Source: Terebella lapidaria (Eukaryota; Annelida; Polychaeta; Terebellida; Terebellidae). Taken from it: DNA of 64,000 nucleotides. A program made the translations under genes and the position numbers. Within the stretch, counting starts at the first letter, position 1. Each line of letters begins with the position of its first letter. The notes below the pieces were generated by a model that was not told where the DNA came from, did not search any database, and was given only the letters and a program-made list of their open reading frames with translations. Below, piece by piece: positions 35,116 through 47,831 of the stretch. The DNA lies in assembly GCA_949152475.1 (NCBI GenBank), contig OX424560.1:7316001-7380000 (forward strand), given 5' to 3'.

Positions 35116-35639
35116 TATTATGTGTCAAATATTGTAGTTTGTTTTACGACGTTGGTGTTTACCGCAAGCTGACTGGTCGAAACGTTGTCACGTGAGTTCC
35201 CATAAATTTGCGTACTTTTGCAGGTGACCAACGGAATCTTAAATTTGTCCCCCGAACAGCCCAATATAACTTTCCACAGGTCCGCTGCTACATTTGTTGT
35301 TGAATTTGTTTTTTGAAACATAATCTCGGGTTTTGAAAATGTGTGAAAAATCTTTGTCCGTGTGGGTGGAGGTTGAGGGACAATGATTGTTCTCTGATTT
35401 TCCTTACTCGCTTACATTGTTTTTCGCTGATATTTTTTGCGATGCTAAATGGTATCGTTTTATACCTTTATAGCATATTTCACCTGGGTGGCAAACGGCA
35501 ATTTTTGACCGAACTGTAGCCTTCACGAACAACACCCGAGACAATACATTACTTGTGGGGGGCACATATAACATATAGCCCATCCTCCCTTGTTTATAAA
35601 CAGAAAATCAAGATACTAACATTATACACATTTTGCATA

Positions 35640-38600
35640 TCATATACTCATTAAATGGTCGATCCTACTGCAACCATGGGAACATGTCCAATATTGTTCA
35701 CTCATATCGAGCAGGTGGCTTCGATACCCGTCCGTATCTTGACCGGTGCAATCCATCATTGTTTTGTGGTCCTTGAGGCTGTTGTGCTGCCTCGATAGCC
35801 AACTCCGGAGGCCCAGCTGGCAAGTTGAGGTTCCTGAATAGTCCGTGAAGTCCCGACACCTGCGCAACTGTTGACGGTTTCTGCGGATTTGTTGTTGGCC
35901 AGTGTACACTGTGTATGAACGAGGTGCAGGTTTCGTGGTGATATGACCATACTGCCAAAGATGGGCTCGCTGTGTTGGTCGTGGAGTGAGGAAGACGGCG
36001 TCGCCGATTTGGGGTTCAGGCAGTTCTTTGCCAGCAGTACGGTCATAGTATTTCTTGGACGACTCACGGATATGGCTCATTTCGGTTTGTACAAGTTCAG
36101 TACTGGCAAAGATAAACGTGTTCGGCGAGCCATGAGTTGTTGTACTGGGGATGAGACATGTCCTTTGGTCGGAGTATTTCTCAAGTGGAACAGACCTAGT
36201 AGAGGATCCTTGTACTTTTTCAACAAGCTTTTAGCTTATTCCACTGCGGCTTCTGCTCTACCGTTGGATCTGCTGTGGTATGGCGAGCTCGTCTTGTGAG
36301 TAAAGTTCCAAGATTTCGATAATTCAGCATATTCTTTGCTGATGAACTGTGGTCCATTGTCTGTCAAGCAGAACATTGATGATCCATGTCGAGCAAACAC
36401 ATCTTTTGTGTGATGCACCACCGCTTGTGCCAGTGTGTTCGGTAATTTGGCAAACTTACTGTCACTGACACTGTAATGATCGGCAGTCACTAGGTAATAT
36501 GATGGGTCATGAATATGTCCTGTGATACAAACTGCCACGGTAGTGCTGGAATGGGCTGATGATTCATTGGCTCCTTTTGATGTTGGGTTGTGTATTGTGC
36601 ACACGTCATGCAATTCTCACAGAAGATTTTCACGTCTGCTCTGATGGAAGTCCAGAATAAGGTGTCGGTGGCATTCTGAGTGGACTTTTCAATGCCTTGG
36701 TGTGCTGAATGAATTTTCTCCAGCGTACGTTTCCTCATTACCTTTGGAACGACCACCTTGGTGCCTTCATACACAACTCCATCCATGTATGCTAGTTCAG
36801 AGCGATAGTTCCAGAATGAAGGTAGGATGCGGGGGTTGGCCTTTGGAGTCTGGCCATCCGTGTTGGATACATGGAATGAGACGGGTCAGCACTGGGTCTT
36901 CCTGAGTAGCCTGTTGAAGTAGGCCAAATGTACGGTCTGTGATGCGATCTGGCTTGCTTGGAGAATTCGGAGTGTCCAGACTGAAAACTTCAAAATCATT
37001 GTCATTTCTGAAGCCTTGTGCCAGGGGTGCTCTTGACAGTGTATCAGCCAACCACATGGTACTGCCTTTGCGATGTTTCACACAGAAATGATATCTCTGG
37101 AACGCCATCTGTTTGTCGTTTTGGGGCAGAGCCGTACCTAGCCCAAAGTGCGGTAAAGCTGCAAACAAAACTCAGTTTTGTTTGCTTGGATACTATATAC
37201 TTGGGTATTATTTCCATGTTTATATCTTCCTGGAGTGTAACTGGCTTTTTTGGATCGAAGTACTGCATTGCTGATATCTTAGATATCTTGTTTTTTATTT
37301 CATCAACGGCGGACTGTTGGGCTGTGGACCAGGAAACTCCCGACTCGGCTGAGCTGATTTCCCTCAAAGGGGCACACAAGTCACTGAGGTTAGGGACAAA
37401 ATGTGCCAAGAAATTGCACATTCCAACGAAGCGCTGGACTCCTTTCTTGTCTTGAGGTGCTGGCATGTTTCTGATGGCCAATACCTTGGAATCATCAAGA
37501 ATCAGACCATGCTCCGTTATCTGGTGCCCCATGAATGTAAGACTCCGGAGCTTGAACTTGAATTTATCTGGATTCATTAAGGTTTCTCTCTCTGCAGCGA
37601 TCCAGTAGAGCAAGAAGATTTCGATCGTGGTCCTTATCTGCTTCTGCGTGAGTCTCTCGTGATCCATAGATTAGTCTGTCATCAGCTATATTAACGACAC
37701 CAGACAGGCCTTCTAGGACTTCTCGTTGGCGTTGCTGTAACTCCTCGGGAGCAGAACCAATCCCGAACGGGAGTCGTAACCATCTAACTCTACCGACAGG
37801 GGTGTGTGTGGTGGTCAGGTAGCTGGATTCTTCATCCAGGGGTACATGGCTGAACCCGACGAGAGCATCTGCAAGGCCGAGACATTTGGCATTGACAAGT
37901 TTGGGAAATTTCTCCTCGAGTGTTGGCATTGGGTAGAGAGGTCGCTGTATTGCCAAATTCAGAGTCTTGACTGGATCCATGCATATTCGCAACTTTTTGT
38001 TGGGCCTATTCACCATGCATGGTCATTGGCGAGCACCATGGAGTCGGGTCAGACACCTTTGCGAGGTGACCTTCTTGAATAATTTCCTGGATTCTTTTGG
38101 ATATGGCTGGAACTTTACTGACAGGGTAGTGGCGTATACCAGATTGTACTGGTCGGACCTTCAGATCCAGGTGAATGTGGACTGGTTCACAAATGTTGCC
38201 TAGGCCGGAAAATATATCATGGTAGTGGTTAAGGATGCCTTGTTTGGAGAGGTCTTGTTTGGGAATTTGGCCTTTGAGGTGGGTTTCTTCATCGACGGAA
38301 TGAATCACATCTGCAGACATTTGAACCAAATGTAAGAATTCACTGTCCATTCCACACAGAAGTGGTATTTTAGATGAGAATTGAGGCCCACTAACAACCA
38401 GGCAGTCTAGTGTTAAACTATAGTTGTCACGGTGACAAACAAGTTCAAGTGTGCCATCGGGATGAACTTGATCATTGTTTTACATACACATAATGGAGCT
38501 ACTCGGCTGTAGTTGAGGGTTACCTAATGTTGCTAAGTAAGTGCTTGGCATGATGTTGCATGTGGCCCCAGTATCGATTTGAATCTTGATGGGTTGATAT

Positions 38601-39240
38601 GAAGGGGCAATGTGACTTCAAGGAATGTGAAATATTTTCTCCCAGACTGTTTAGTTTGATACTGTTGGCCGACCGCTCTTGCACGTGTCAAAATTTCAGC
38701 TCTGTGCTTGGAATTTCCTGGGCGATTGTCAGCTGAGGCTAGCTCTGTTGAATCAGCTTGTGATTCTGAACCTATGGTGCAGGTGTGTTCAATTGAGAAG
38801 TTGTCGTAATTGAACCGGTCTGGATCTTCTTCTATGTGTCTCACATGATCTCGCCGACCTTGGTCGCCATGGCCGCTGACTCTGGTGTCACGAGGCATTG
38901 AGCGCCAGTTTAGGTTTGGATGGAAGCACGCTCTGGCATAGTGGTCCATCCGACCACATGACATACACTGACATCCGTTTGCAGGGCAGCCATCTTTCCC
39001 ATTAGGATGTGGACTTCCTGCACACCAGGGGCATGAACCAGGTTTAAATGGTGATGGTGTGCTTCTTGGCGATTAGAATGGTGATGTGTTGGATCCTTGG
39101 CGCTTGAATTGTGGTGTTGTGGGCCCTGATCGCCTAGGTTGCGACGCAGACTGTGTAGTTGTAGTTCTCCTGCAGCCCACTGAATACTGTTATTCAGGAC
39201 TAATCTGGCTTCTTTAGGCAAAGCATATTCAATGCAGCAA
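35640..39240 (-). mobile_element. Ty3/Gypsy LTR retrotransposon fossil (gag-pol)
   Basis: On the - strand, from high to low coordinates, I see a Gag zinc-knuckle region (about 39220-38880, CxxC...H...C pattern), a protease-side region (about 38900-38400), reverse transcriptase (about 38350-37560), RNase H (about 37560-36900), the integrase zinc-binding domain (about 36790-36600), the integrase core (about 36600-36240) and an integrase C-terminal part (about 36080-35700). The order PR-RT-RH-INT defines the Ty3/Gypsy group. It is broken, with roughly half a dozen disruptions, and I could not place LTRs at either side. The protein remains easily recognisable, so its age is moderate rather than ancient. 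Confidence 0.93.
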
Positions 39241-40035
39241 GTTCTTTTGTTTTATCTGGAATGCCTGGTTCGTGATATACGTCTATTATCGCTCATTCGA
39301 ATATTGATGGATGTAAATAGAACCAAATCCTCGAATATGCTCAGATTCTAAAAACACGATTTTGGGCTGAAATTTTAACATTGAGGTAGATTGCCAACTT
39401 TTTTAATTTTTGCGATAGAAGTCTGAAATTTGGCATGAAAATTCTCTTCGACTCTCAGGTGAAGTATGCCAAGTTATAGAACGAGAACAAATATCGTGAG
39501 AAACTGGTGTAAACAAGTTAGAAAAATCAGAGTATAGACTATAGTCGTATAATAAAACAAATATGGGGGCTATGTTTCGTACAATATCACTTTTTATGAC
39601 ACTTCTGAAAATCATATGGCACTCGGCCGCCTCATACTATATAATTTTCTGAAGTGCCATAGAAAGTGGTATCTTTGACTACTAACGATCTTCCCTCAAT
39701 TATTACTATCATGATATCACATCCCACCAGTTGTAATATCTGCACTCTACACTGGATATAACAAGATGTACAGAGACTATACACCATCATTGAAAAATAT
39801 TGAATATTTTTTTCACTTCGATGGTGTACGAAAATGGTAAACAAACAATAAGTAGTCATTTGTGCCACAATATCTCTATCTAGCAGCTGGTCTGTGGGCG
39901 TGCTTCTTATCATCCTGCATCTCGCCGTTGTCTCACGCGATTTCTCAGCCCAATTTCATTCATTCATTCATTCATTATTCATTCATGCATTCATTTTATC
40001 TAGCGGCTGCCATTCAATCCATTTTGGCGGTTGAA
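39241..40035. other. Unassigned, with (CATT)n microsatellite
   Basis: A CATT run lies at 39955-39985. Nothing else is recognised on either strand. Confidence 0.5.
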
Positions 40036-40039
40036 GTGG

Positions 40040-40879
40040 GCCCAAAATCGGCCCAAATGGGACTTTCCCATGTTGAATTCTCCTATGCTTTATAATGGGA
40101 CACATTATGCCTAATATCTCACTTAATATTGAGATTAGAGACTAATCAAGGTCAGAGCACAAAATGGCTTATATCTCGCTTTACAGCTTTATTATCGACT
40201 TCACAGCTTAGGAATCAATTGTGGACATATAGGAAATGATATATACTGAATATTCTGATGACCTGGAATTTGACCTTTGACTTCATTTTCAAAGTCACAG
40301 GACAAAAGGGCTAATATCTCGCTTGTTATCGACTTTACAGCTTAGGAATCAATTCTAAACATATAGGAAATGATATCTGACCTTGATTTTGACCTTTGAC
40401 CTCATTTTTGAGGTCACAGAACAAAATGGCTAATATCCCACTTATTATCGATTTTACTGCTTAGGAATCAATTGTGGACATATAGGAAATGATATATGCT
40501 GAATATTATCGTGACCTTGAATTTGACCTCTGACCTCATTTTCAAGGTCAAGAGCACAGAATGGCTAATATCTCGCTTATTAGTGACTTAACAGCTTAGG
40601 ATTCAATTGTGAACATATAGGAAATGTTATATTCTGTATATTGTTATGACCTTGAATTTCACATTTTGACCTCATTTTCAAGGTCACATAACAAAATGGC
40701 TAATATCTCACTTATTATCGATTTTACAGCTTAGGAATTAATCGTGGACATATAGGAAATGATATATGCTGAATACTCTCGTGACCATGAATTTGACCTC
40801 TGACCTCATTTTCAAGGTCAAGAGCACAGAATGGCTAATATCTCGCTTAATATTGACTTTACAGCTTAGGATTCAATTG
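40040..40879. repeat. AGGTCA satellite, main block (left of the 2-kb insertion)
   Basis: Units of about 111-143 bp (mostly ~135) recur with CAGCTTAGGAATCAATTGTG (about 40200, 40335, 40447, 40590, 40727, 40861), ACATATAGGAAATGATATAT and CACAAAATGGCTAATATCTC. Each unit carries nuclear-receptor-like half-sites: the exact DR1 TGACCTTTGACCT at 40390-40402, and the everted pair TGACCTCATTTTCAAGGTCA several times. A head module (GGGACTTTCCCATGTTGAAT, then TATGCTTTATAATGGGACAC) precedes the block and is also found at about 56000-56060. Confidence 0.92.
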
Positions 40880-42877
40880 ACCTTACGACGGAAAAATAGG
40901 CCACGCCCACTTTTGACGTTTTCAGAATACTCCGTCAAGAACACGTGGAAATCTCCCGCCAAATCTAGGAATGTCAACAGCCGAATACACGAATATTGCT
41001 CATATTCCTAGATCTACTGATTTTTCTATTATTTTTTCTTCTTGTTGTAAATACCAATCTCATGTCAGATGCAATATTATCACCTTTTCTCCGCAGCAGT
41101 AGGTTATATTTATATAAACCAAGAGAATTCGTCCGACTATCAGTGCACGGAAGGGGAGCAGTCTGTGGGTTGCAACACGTACCACAAGTACATATATCCC
41201 AGGTGGAGACCGTGACAGATCTATCCAGCAGGGAACACTCATGCTTGCCGGAATACATTGCTGACATCGTCCTATATCTTGACATTTGAACTGGCATTCA
41301 TTGACAGATAGAAACAGATTAATGCGGAGGAGCAAAGACCGTCACGGTCTTTGGGAGGAGTGATTCCGCACGTGCTGACCGCTACAGGACGTTCACGTGT
41401 CCAGATATAGGTTTGTGCAACTAATCAATACTTGACAGCCGTGGGCGTGGTTGTGGGCAGGACAATTTTTGTTACATTGTATCTATCTGACTGAATGATT
41501 GTCCACGATGGACAAACAGTATGCGTCCTGGATCAATTCACAAAAATCATAAATATGAAATCATGTATTTGCTCTGTGCATCGTGGTGAAGGTTTACCAA
41601 ACGCTGCAACTGCAAATGTCACATATAATTTAAAATGATAACATTTGCACAAATAACATACCGGGTAACATTTTCGGGATGACGCATTTAAGTATCTTCA
41701 CTATACTCTCGGTGACCTAGCTATAATATGTTGTTATACACAAGTTATTCACCGTCGCTTCGAGACTGATATCAAAGGAGTCTGGCTGCACGGGATTATC
41801 ATTTATTGCTTATGAATAAATGTCGCCCGTCTTGTTTACTTGTAATATTTGAAATTTACTGCTTATTTATTCCAAATACAAAATGTTGTTATGATTGACT
41901 AGTATTCAAATGTCTGGGTTTTTTTTATTATTGTTATTCAGTGTTACTCTCATCCTTACCGCTGTCTGCTGGTGGACTGCTGGGTTTATTACGAATGTGA
42001 AAGTAATGTTTTTGCACATTTTGCACACACAAAAAATAAAATAAAAATTAATCTATTCTGGTTAATTCTTTATCAATCCGGTATATTTTGTTTACATAAA
42101 TTCATTACTGAGTTCCATACGAATTGGCAAGCAGTTTAATATAGGCATATTATATCATTCAAAATGACTCGATCGGCAAGTTCAAACCGAGTCCAAAAGC
42201 TACATGTAACAGGCGTTTGCCTATCTATTTCTGATGAACATAAAATACCTGTAACCTCTAAGATTTACATTGCACCAAAGTTATTATTATGGTACATCAT
42301 GTGAGCATGTTGTGTGTCAAGTAGTATTACAATATCTATCGAAGATTGAAAAGGACAGTGTAGATCGCTCAAGTTTCACTGTGGTACAGGGCGCGGGTGT
42401 AGTGTAGGCCCTAATGGGGGTTCTGGTGATACCGATACGTATACGAGCATGTGCACGTGTGTACTCTATACATTAGTAGATCAACTAAGAATGTAGGGTG
42501 TGTAGTATTTTTCCACTGTGTTGTTCCCGTCTGGTGTATTGACATTATCGACTTTCAACCGGGAGTTTGGTCTGCCACACATGAGACTTGCTGTACCGTC
42601 GGCACATGTGTAATTCACACAGTCCGGATACAGCGTGTCCGACTTGCACGCAATCCCTTGTGCATGGATTCACTATCATCACACAGCTATTAACAAAGCT
42701 TTAAGAATATGAGAGGAGTGTGGTCTGAACATGTGTGCTCACTGGTATGTCATCATACATGATTTATGACGGACCAAAATCCAGAGTGACAACTAGCACA
42801 CGTGGCTGCTGAAAATGACGTTCTCTGATTGGCTAAAGCGTCATTGACGTAAAAAATGATTGACAGCTTCGTAAGGT
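40880..42877. mobile_element. 2.0-kb TIR insertion inside the AGGTCA satellite
   Basis: The satellite is interrupted within CAATTG. The left junction is CAATTG|ACCTTACGACGG and the right is TTCGTAAGGT|CAATTG. The inverted ends are ACCTTACGA-G (about 11 bp with one mismatch) and the 6-bp CAATTG is duplicated. Removing the insert restores GATTCAATTGTGAACATATA, exactly as in the neighbouring unit at about 40598. Internal frames of 80-107 codons are not recognised; no transposase is seen, so it is probably non-autonomous. Confidence 0.85.
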
Positions 42878-43195
42878 CAATTGTGAACATATAGGAAATG
42901 TTATATTCTGAATATTATGACGTTGAATTTGACATTTTGACCTCAATTTCAAGGTCACATAACAAAATGGCTAATATCTCGCTTATTATCGACTTCACAG
43001 CTTAGGAATCAATTGTAAACATATAGGAAATGTTATATTCCGAATATTGTCATGACCTTGAAGTTGACCTTTGCCTTCATTTTCAAGGCCACAGGACAAA
43101 ATTGCTAACATCTCTCTGTTTATTGAATTTACAGCTTAGCAAATAACTGTGGACATGATATATGCTCGGTATTATATATGCTGAATATTCTCTTT
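42878..43195. repeat. AGGTCA satellite, continuation
   Basis: About two and a half further ~135-bp units (GAACATATAGGAAATGTTAT, CTCAATTTCAAGGTCACATA) follow the 2-kb insert and end near 43190. Confidence 0.9.
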
Positions 43196-43269
43196 ATATG
43201 TTCAACATCTAAAATATTAAACATATATAATTATTATTGTCCGGTAACCTATCTTTGGCCCTTGGTCTA

Positions 43270-44530
43270 ATTTTTGTATCAGCATGGGTTATAGGCCCGT
43301 TCCTATATCTAAGACAAGTATGATACCAAACACCAAACAATCCGCAAAACTAAACTCAAAATCCATGGACAAAATTTACCCAATCGGTATGTTAAGGTTG
43401 GACAAAAATTCAAAATTCAAAAATTTTGAATTTCAAAAATCAAAATTCAAAAATTCAAAATCTAACCGTCACCTAGCAGGTATATTGTACATTCGTCCAG
43501 TCGCATTCCCCCTAACTCCATCCCTCAGTATTTATCTACTGTTAGATTGCTGCATCTTGAATCCAATCGTCCCAACCCGTTACTTGAAAGTTGGTTCATT
43601 AGGTCTCTCATTCGAGGTATCAAGCGACAGATTCCCAGTTCGATAACCAGAAAGTTGCCTCCTACGTCCGAAATCCTCTCCCGGATTCATTCATCATTGG
43701 ACCTACGATCCCCCCAAAATCAGTGCTTTTGGGCTATTTGTCTAACTATGTTCTTCGGGTTTTTTCGTACATCTAGTGTCCTTCAGGCTCCTTCGGACTT
43801 CGACCCGTCCAAACACTTACGCAGATGTGATTTTTCCTCACCCCATGGGGCATAACAATAACAGTTAGGTATTCAAACACCATAAACTTACGTGATCGCT
43901 GCTTGCAGGTCCCATTGGTTAAGATCCCCGGTTCCATATTGTGCCCGGTCAAAGCTCTCACGACATTCGTGTTGACCCAGGGAGCCCCACTACAGGGACC
44001 CCCATTCGTTTCACTTCGAGCCTTCGTAAAGCAGCTACATTCGGTTCTGGTATCTATGGGTTATGACCAAAACTTGTTTTCGGGACACAGTTTCAGACGT
44101 GGCGTCGCTTCTTGGGCTCTAAGTGTTGGTATTCCATCGGATGTTATTCAGTTGCTCGGCGATTGGAAATCGCAGGCCTATCAGAACGACCTTTCGATGG
44201 ATTTAGATAAAAAGGTATCGTTTATCAAACACTATGTTCAAAACCTCTAAGGTTTTAATTCCCTACACCTACAATAACTAGTGGTATTCTTGGGATATTT
44301 TCAGTGCATTTTTGTCTAGTTTTACATTAACATTGTATTATGTCATAGGTGTAGTTCTTGTGATAAATCACTTCGCCCAGTTCACGATTTGTTGAAATTT
44401 GTATATTTTAGCTCAATCTATTACCATTTAGTTTAATACAAAGTTGTATTGATTAAATGGTTATTGTTGTTTTCTCGCCCGAAATTTGTATATTTTAGCT
44501 CAATCTATTACCATTTACAATCGTTTTAAC
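43270..44530 (+). mobile_element. Tyrosine-recombinase element fossil (DIRS/Ngaro or Crypton type)
   Basis: Two frames encode parts of a tyrosine recombinase: an N-terminal part around 43547-43850, and the catalytic C-terminal part at about 43903-44247 with the GHSFRRG motif and IQLLGDW...AY before the end. This protein type is carried by DIRS/Ngaro retroelements and by Cryptons; no reverse transcriptase or RNase H is visible nearby, so the choice is open. It is broken, with about two or three disruptions, and is treated as a fossil. A 37-bp direct repeat follows it. Confidence 0.85.
44394..44517. repeat. 37-bp direct repeat downstream of the recombinase
   Basis: The phrase GAAATTTGTATATTTTAGCT, continuing to CCATTTA, occurs exactly at 44394-44430 and 44481-44517. 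It may be part of the recombinase element's terminal repeats. Confidence 0.85.
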
Positions 44531-44617
44531 CCATTTTCGTTCAGGAGATGTGCCTGGATGACAGAAACAATACTGTGAAATATTGAGCGACAATATATGC
44601 ATATAGCATCGTTTCGA

Positions 44618-44655
44618 GTGCTAGATCGGTTTATCTAGATAAATCGATCTAGCAC
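44618..44655. repeat. Short perfect hairpin
   Basis: GTGCTAGATCGGTTTATC pairs with GATAAATCGATCTAGCAC with one mismatch, centred on TA. Weaker pairing continues outwards (GCATATAGCATC...TGTCATATGC). Confidence 0.8.
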
Positions 44656-44769
44656 GAGAATACAATGTCATATGCATTTTACCGCTCGTCATGCCAATAA
44701 ACAGCTGTCACGGCAAACAAATTATATATTTTACTAGCTTGAGTGCCAGATCAAAATATCTTGGACCTG

Positions 44770-45265
44770 TTCTCACCATTGGACGGAAACGGTGAAGTGC
44801 GAGAAGGTCAAGGTCAGGATAAAGATCAAAATCGAAAATTTACAATAACACTGCTGATTAATGTCCCCTATTAATTTTATATTTTTCTGTGCTCAATTCC
44901 CGTCATTTGCTGTATTCCCCCCGTTATCGCCATAGGTACCAAGTGTAAGGGTCATCAGCTGAAATCGCTGATTTGTAGTATGTCAAGTAGTGGTAATTTT
45001 GGGTTGTCAGTATCAAGAACTCAGGTCGTGGTCGACAGATCGAGAGTATGTTCAAGATAGAAAAATCGCAAGAAGTCTACTTTTATTAATGAATATTTCT
45101 CCCATATTTTTGTATTTTTTATGGCCAATTTTTAATGACCAATGATAGTATGACCAAAATTCCCGCTTATCGTCCAGGTCGAAAATGTAGGGCTCCTAAA
45201 CTCTAATTTTAGTAACTAATTCTGGAAGGGCGAGGGTCTGCAATCTCTGATTGTCTCGTTTTTTT
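44770..45265. repeat. Dispersed units of the ~320-bp satellite
   Basis: Two units share ATTTTTCTGTGCTCAATTCC / ATTTTTTATGGCCAATTTTT and GTAAGGGTCATCAGCTGAAA with the block at 20450-21845. Confidence 0.75.
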
Positions 45266-45629
45266 CTGACCGAAATCGTTAAGAAATCATTCCAAAACGT
45301 TGTAATTTTACAATAGTCAATTTCCATTTGCTTATAAAAAAAATATCTGGATATTGGAGAACCTTCGAAGAGGAGCGACACTGGAATAAGCATGCATAAT
45401 TTCAAGCATACATACAAAACCTCAATTTGCTTCGTGTCCACAAACACACGGAACGAAGAGGGTTTTGCTTTATATCAATAAGTGACTGCATGAACGATCA
45501 CCTGACGCGACCTGTTTGTTTGCCTTCCGACGTAATCCATCAAAACATCAAACGCAATCCTACCGTGGCTGATAAGTGACATTGTAAAAAAAAAACTATT
45601 TATGGATGTAATCCTGATTGATACATAAT

Positions 45630-45880
45630 CAACACAAAAAAATTCCGCATAAATAATGTTATTTACACGTAAATAATGTTACTCACACGTAAATAAAGTT
45701 ATTTAGGCGTAAGTAACGTTATTTACGCGGAAAAAACATTCACTTCTGCCATGTGTGAGGTACTAACCAAATACTGCCTACACGTGCCTTTATCTTTCTC
45801 TTGGTCGATAGGAGTAAATAACGCTATTTACGCCTAAATAATGTTAATTTTGTGTAAATATTCTTTTTATGCGTAATATA
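45630..45880. repeat. ~20-bp degenerate minisatellite (GTTATTTACGCGTAAATAAT)
   Basis: Repeated 'GTTATTTACnCGTAAATAA' units occur in two groups (45648-45740, 45810-45875) separated by non-repeat sequence. A similar short run is at 53330-53395. Confidence 0.75.
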
Positions 45881-45888
45881 GGGTTATT

Positions 45889-45995
45889 GCACAATATGGG
45901 GTTTTATGCCTGATGGCCAAGTCTTTGAGAAGCCCGACGCAAAGCGGAGGGCTTCATGAAGACTTGGCCCGAGGGCATGAAACCCCATATTGTGC
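45889..45995. repeat. Hairpin element (107 bp)
   Basis: The left arm GCACAATATGGGGTTTTATG continues to GGCCAAGTCTT. The right arm AAGACTTGGCCCGAGGGCAT continues to CCCCATATTGTGC. The loop GACGCAAAGCGGAG is flanked by a paired GAAGCCC/GGGCTTC. It shares the CCGAGGGC module with the hairpins at 30380, 32005 and 53703. Confidence 0.9.
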
Positions 45996-45999
45996 ATTA

Positions 46000-47055
46000 G
46001 TACACGGTTATATTGTCCTATGCAATCGACTATTTTTCAGAATCCACTAGCAGTAGTAGATTATTTGCGTTCAGTAGATTATTGGAGTATATTATTCAAA
46101 TAATGTACTGCAATAATCTACTCCTGTGTAGAAATAACGAACCACAACAAACCGTGTATCAACGCTACATATTTATTCAGGTAACAAATTACAGCACGAG
46201 ATGCATCACAAATTGCAAAAACAAAAAGCAATGTTGGAACATTTCTCAATTCTCGACGTACAGATGATGATTGCAGCCATGAGATGCTGATTAATATCCA
46301 TGGGTTGTATTTGGCTTTTCACTTCGTGATATAATCCATTTGCAGATATCCAGTGAAAACGCATACTGTTCCCAGCATCCTCTGCGCTAAAGCCAGCAGT
46401 CGACGCTGTCATTCTTGCCCTATAACATTAAATTTTTTAATATTGTATCCTTACGCTACCAGTTTACGCAGGTTAATCCGCGATATATAGACCATGATGT
46501 TATCAACTACTAGTGCAAATACAATACGAGAGAGGTAAACTAGAAGAAGGAAAACTAGAGAAAAAAGCCAACATGACGAGAAAACCATATCGATTTTGCC
46601 GGTTCCTTGCACTGCGTAACCCTGTAAACCGTCTGTCAAAACTCGGCAACACACGTGAGCTGTTTGTTTACCCCGAAAGTAGCTCCCTATATTTCCCAGA
46701 GTCCTATGCGTGTTGTAGTAGAGATGAGATTCGGCGTGAATCTCGAGCGATGCAGTGTGGTGAAAACGTAGGTCCAAAATTGTGAATATTTCTGCGAGAA
46801 ATCTCCAGATCATATTCGCAAACATTTCCTGCAAATAAACCGAATGTACAAGCCTATGAAACATTAAGTACCTAGCTCGTCATTTTGAATATAACGCAAC
46901 AATTATAGTGCCTATTTGGTGGCATATTTACATTTTCGAATAAATAGCGCAAAGTAAAAATACACCTACTCACCTTACGATGGATCGTATATATCGAGGC
47001 CAGGGATGGACCTTTTCAACCAGTCTTGAATCCACGCAAAATTCTGCCATGGATA
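46000..47055. other. Unassigned intergenic sequence
   Basis: Frames up to 137 codons occur on - (46451-46864) but lack a recognisable domain, and they overlap open frames on +. No gene is supported. Confidence 0.4.
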
Positions 47056-47089
47056 AATCGTATATCTTGAAACGAATTAAAACGTAGTC

Positions 47090-47515
47090 CGCTACAAACA
47101 TGGAGGTAACGGAGAGTCAAAATTTAAAAGTCATTTCTTGAATATTATCTCTACAAAATGACATTATTTTATAGAGTGAATGATCGACATCCTAATACTG
47201 AAAAGAAATTAGGGGGTCACCGTGCTCGTTTCTTCTACATATTCGATCAAAATCACACATATTTAGCTAAAATGACATAAATTCTGGCATTTTTGCACAT
47301 TTTTTCGTCCATATTCACATCTTGCATCGTGTTTTCCATGAGAACGGATACGGTGACCCCCTATTTTCTTTTCAGTTTTAGGATGCTGAACAGTTACTCT
47401 ATAAAATATATAATTTCGAAGCACTAGATTATGTTGATACAGTTGTTTATATTAAAAAACGCTTTGACCCCCTCCCCTCACTGTCTGGAGCGGACTACCT
47501 TAAAGGATGCAGAAT
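47090..47515. repeat. Foldback repeat, arms ~190-230 bp
   Basis: The left arm (47090-47280) contains TTTTATAGAGTGAATGATCG and AGGGGGTCACCGTGCTCGTT. The right arm (47290-47515) is its inverse: ACGGATACGGTGACCCCCTA, then GAACAGTTACTCTATAAAAT. The arms differ at many bases. A solo arm is at 3290-3515. Confidence 0.8.
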
Positions 47516-47519
47516 ATTC

Positions 47520-47831
47520 ATATCCATTTTGTATGGACTTTAAGGCCTCCGCATTCTGATGCAGAAAGTAAAAGAATGTTATCTCTGTTGAACCTTCAAT
47601 GAAATCAGTTTAGTAAATAACTCACCTGTTTGCCGATATGTGCTCGCATCATTTTTTAGGTTCTTCCAATGAATGCCGTTTTGAATGCCGTTTTAAATAA
47701 ATGAATGCCGTTTTAAATACTCAAGTAGCATTCCCTGGTACTTTATAGGCTCCCGCTTTGAAATCCAATTGTACTATCCAAATGCTCCATTCCGACATCA
47801 CGGAGCATTTCCAGTACACTTTCTGTGGCAA
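47520..47831. other. Unassigned spacer
   Basis: A short tandem duplication, AATGAATGCCGTTTTAAATA, lies near 47668-47718. Nothing else is recognised. Confidence 0.5.

Noticed and set aside
46451-46864. 137-codon - strand frame as a gene
   Set aside because: It has no recognisable domain, overlaps open frames on the other strand, and has no splice partners.
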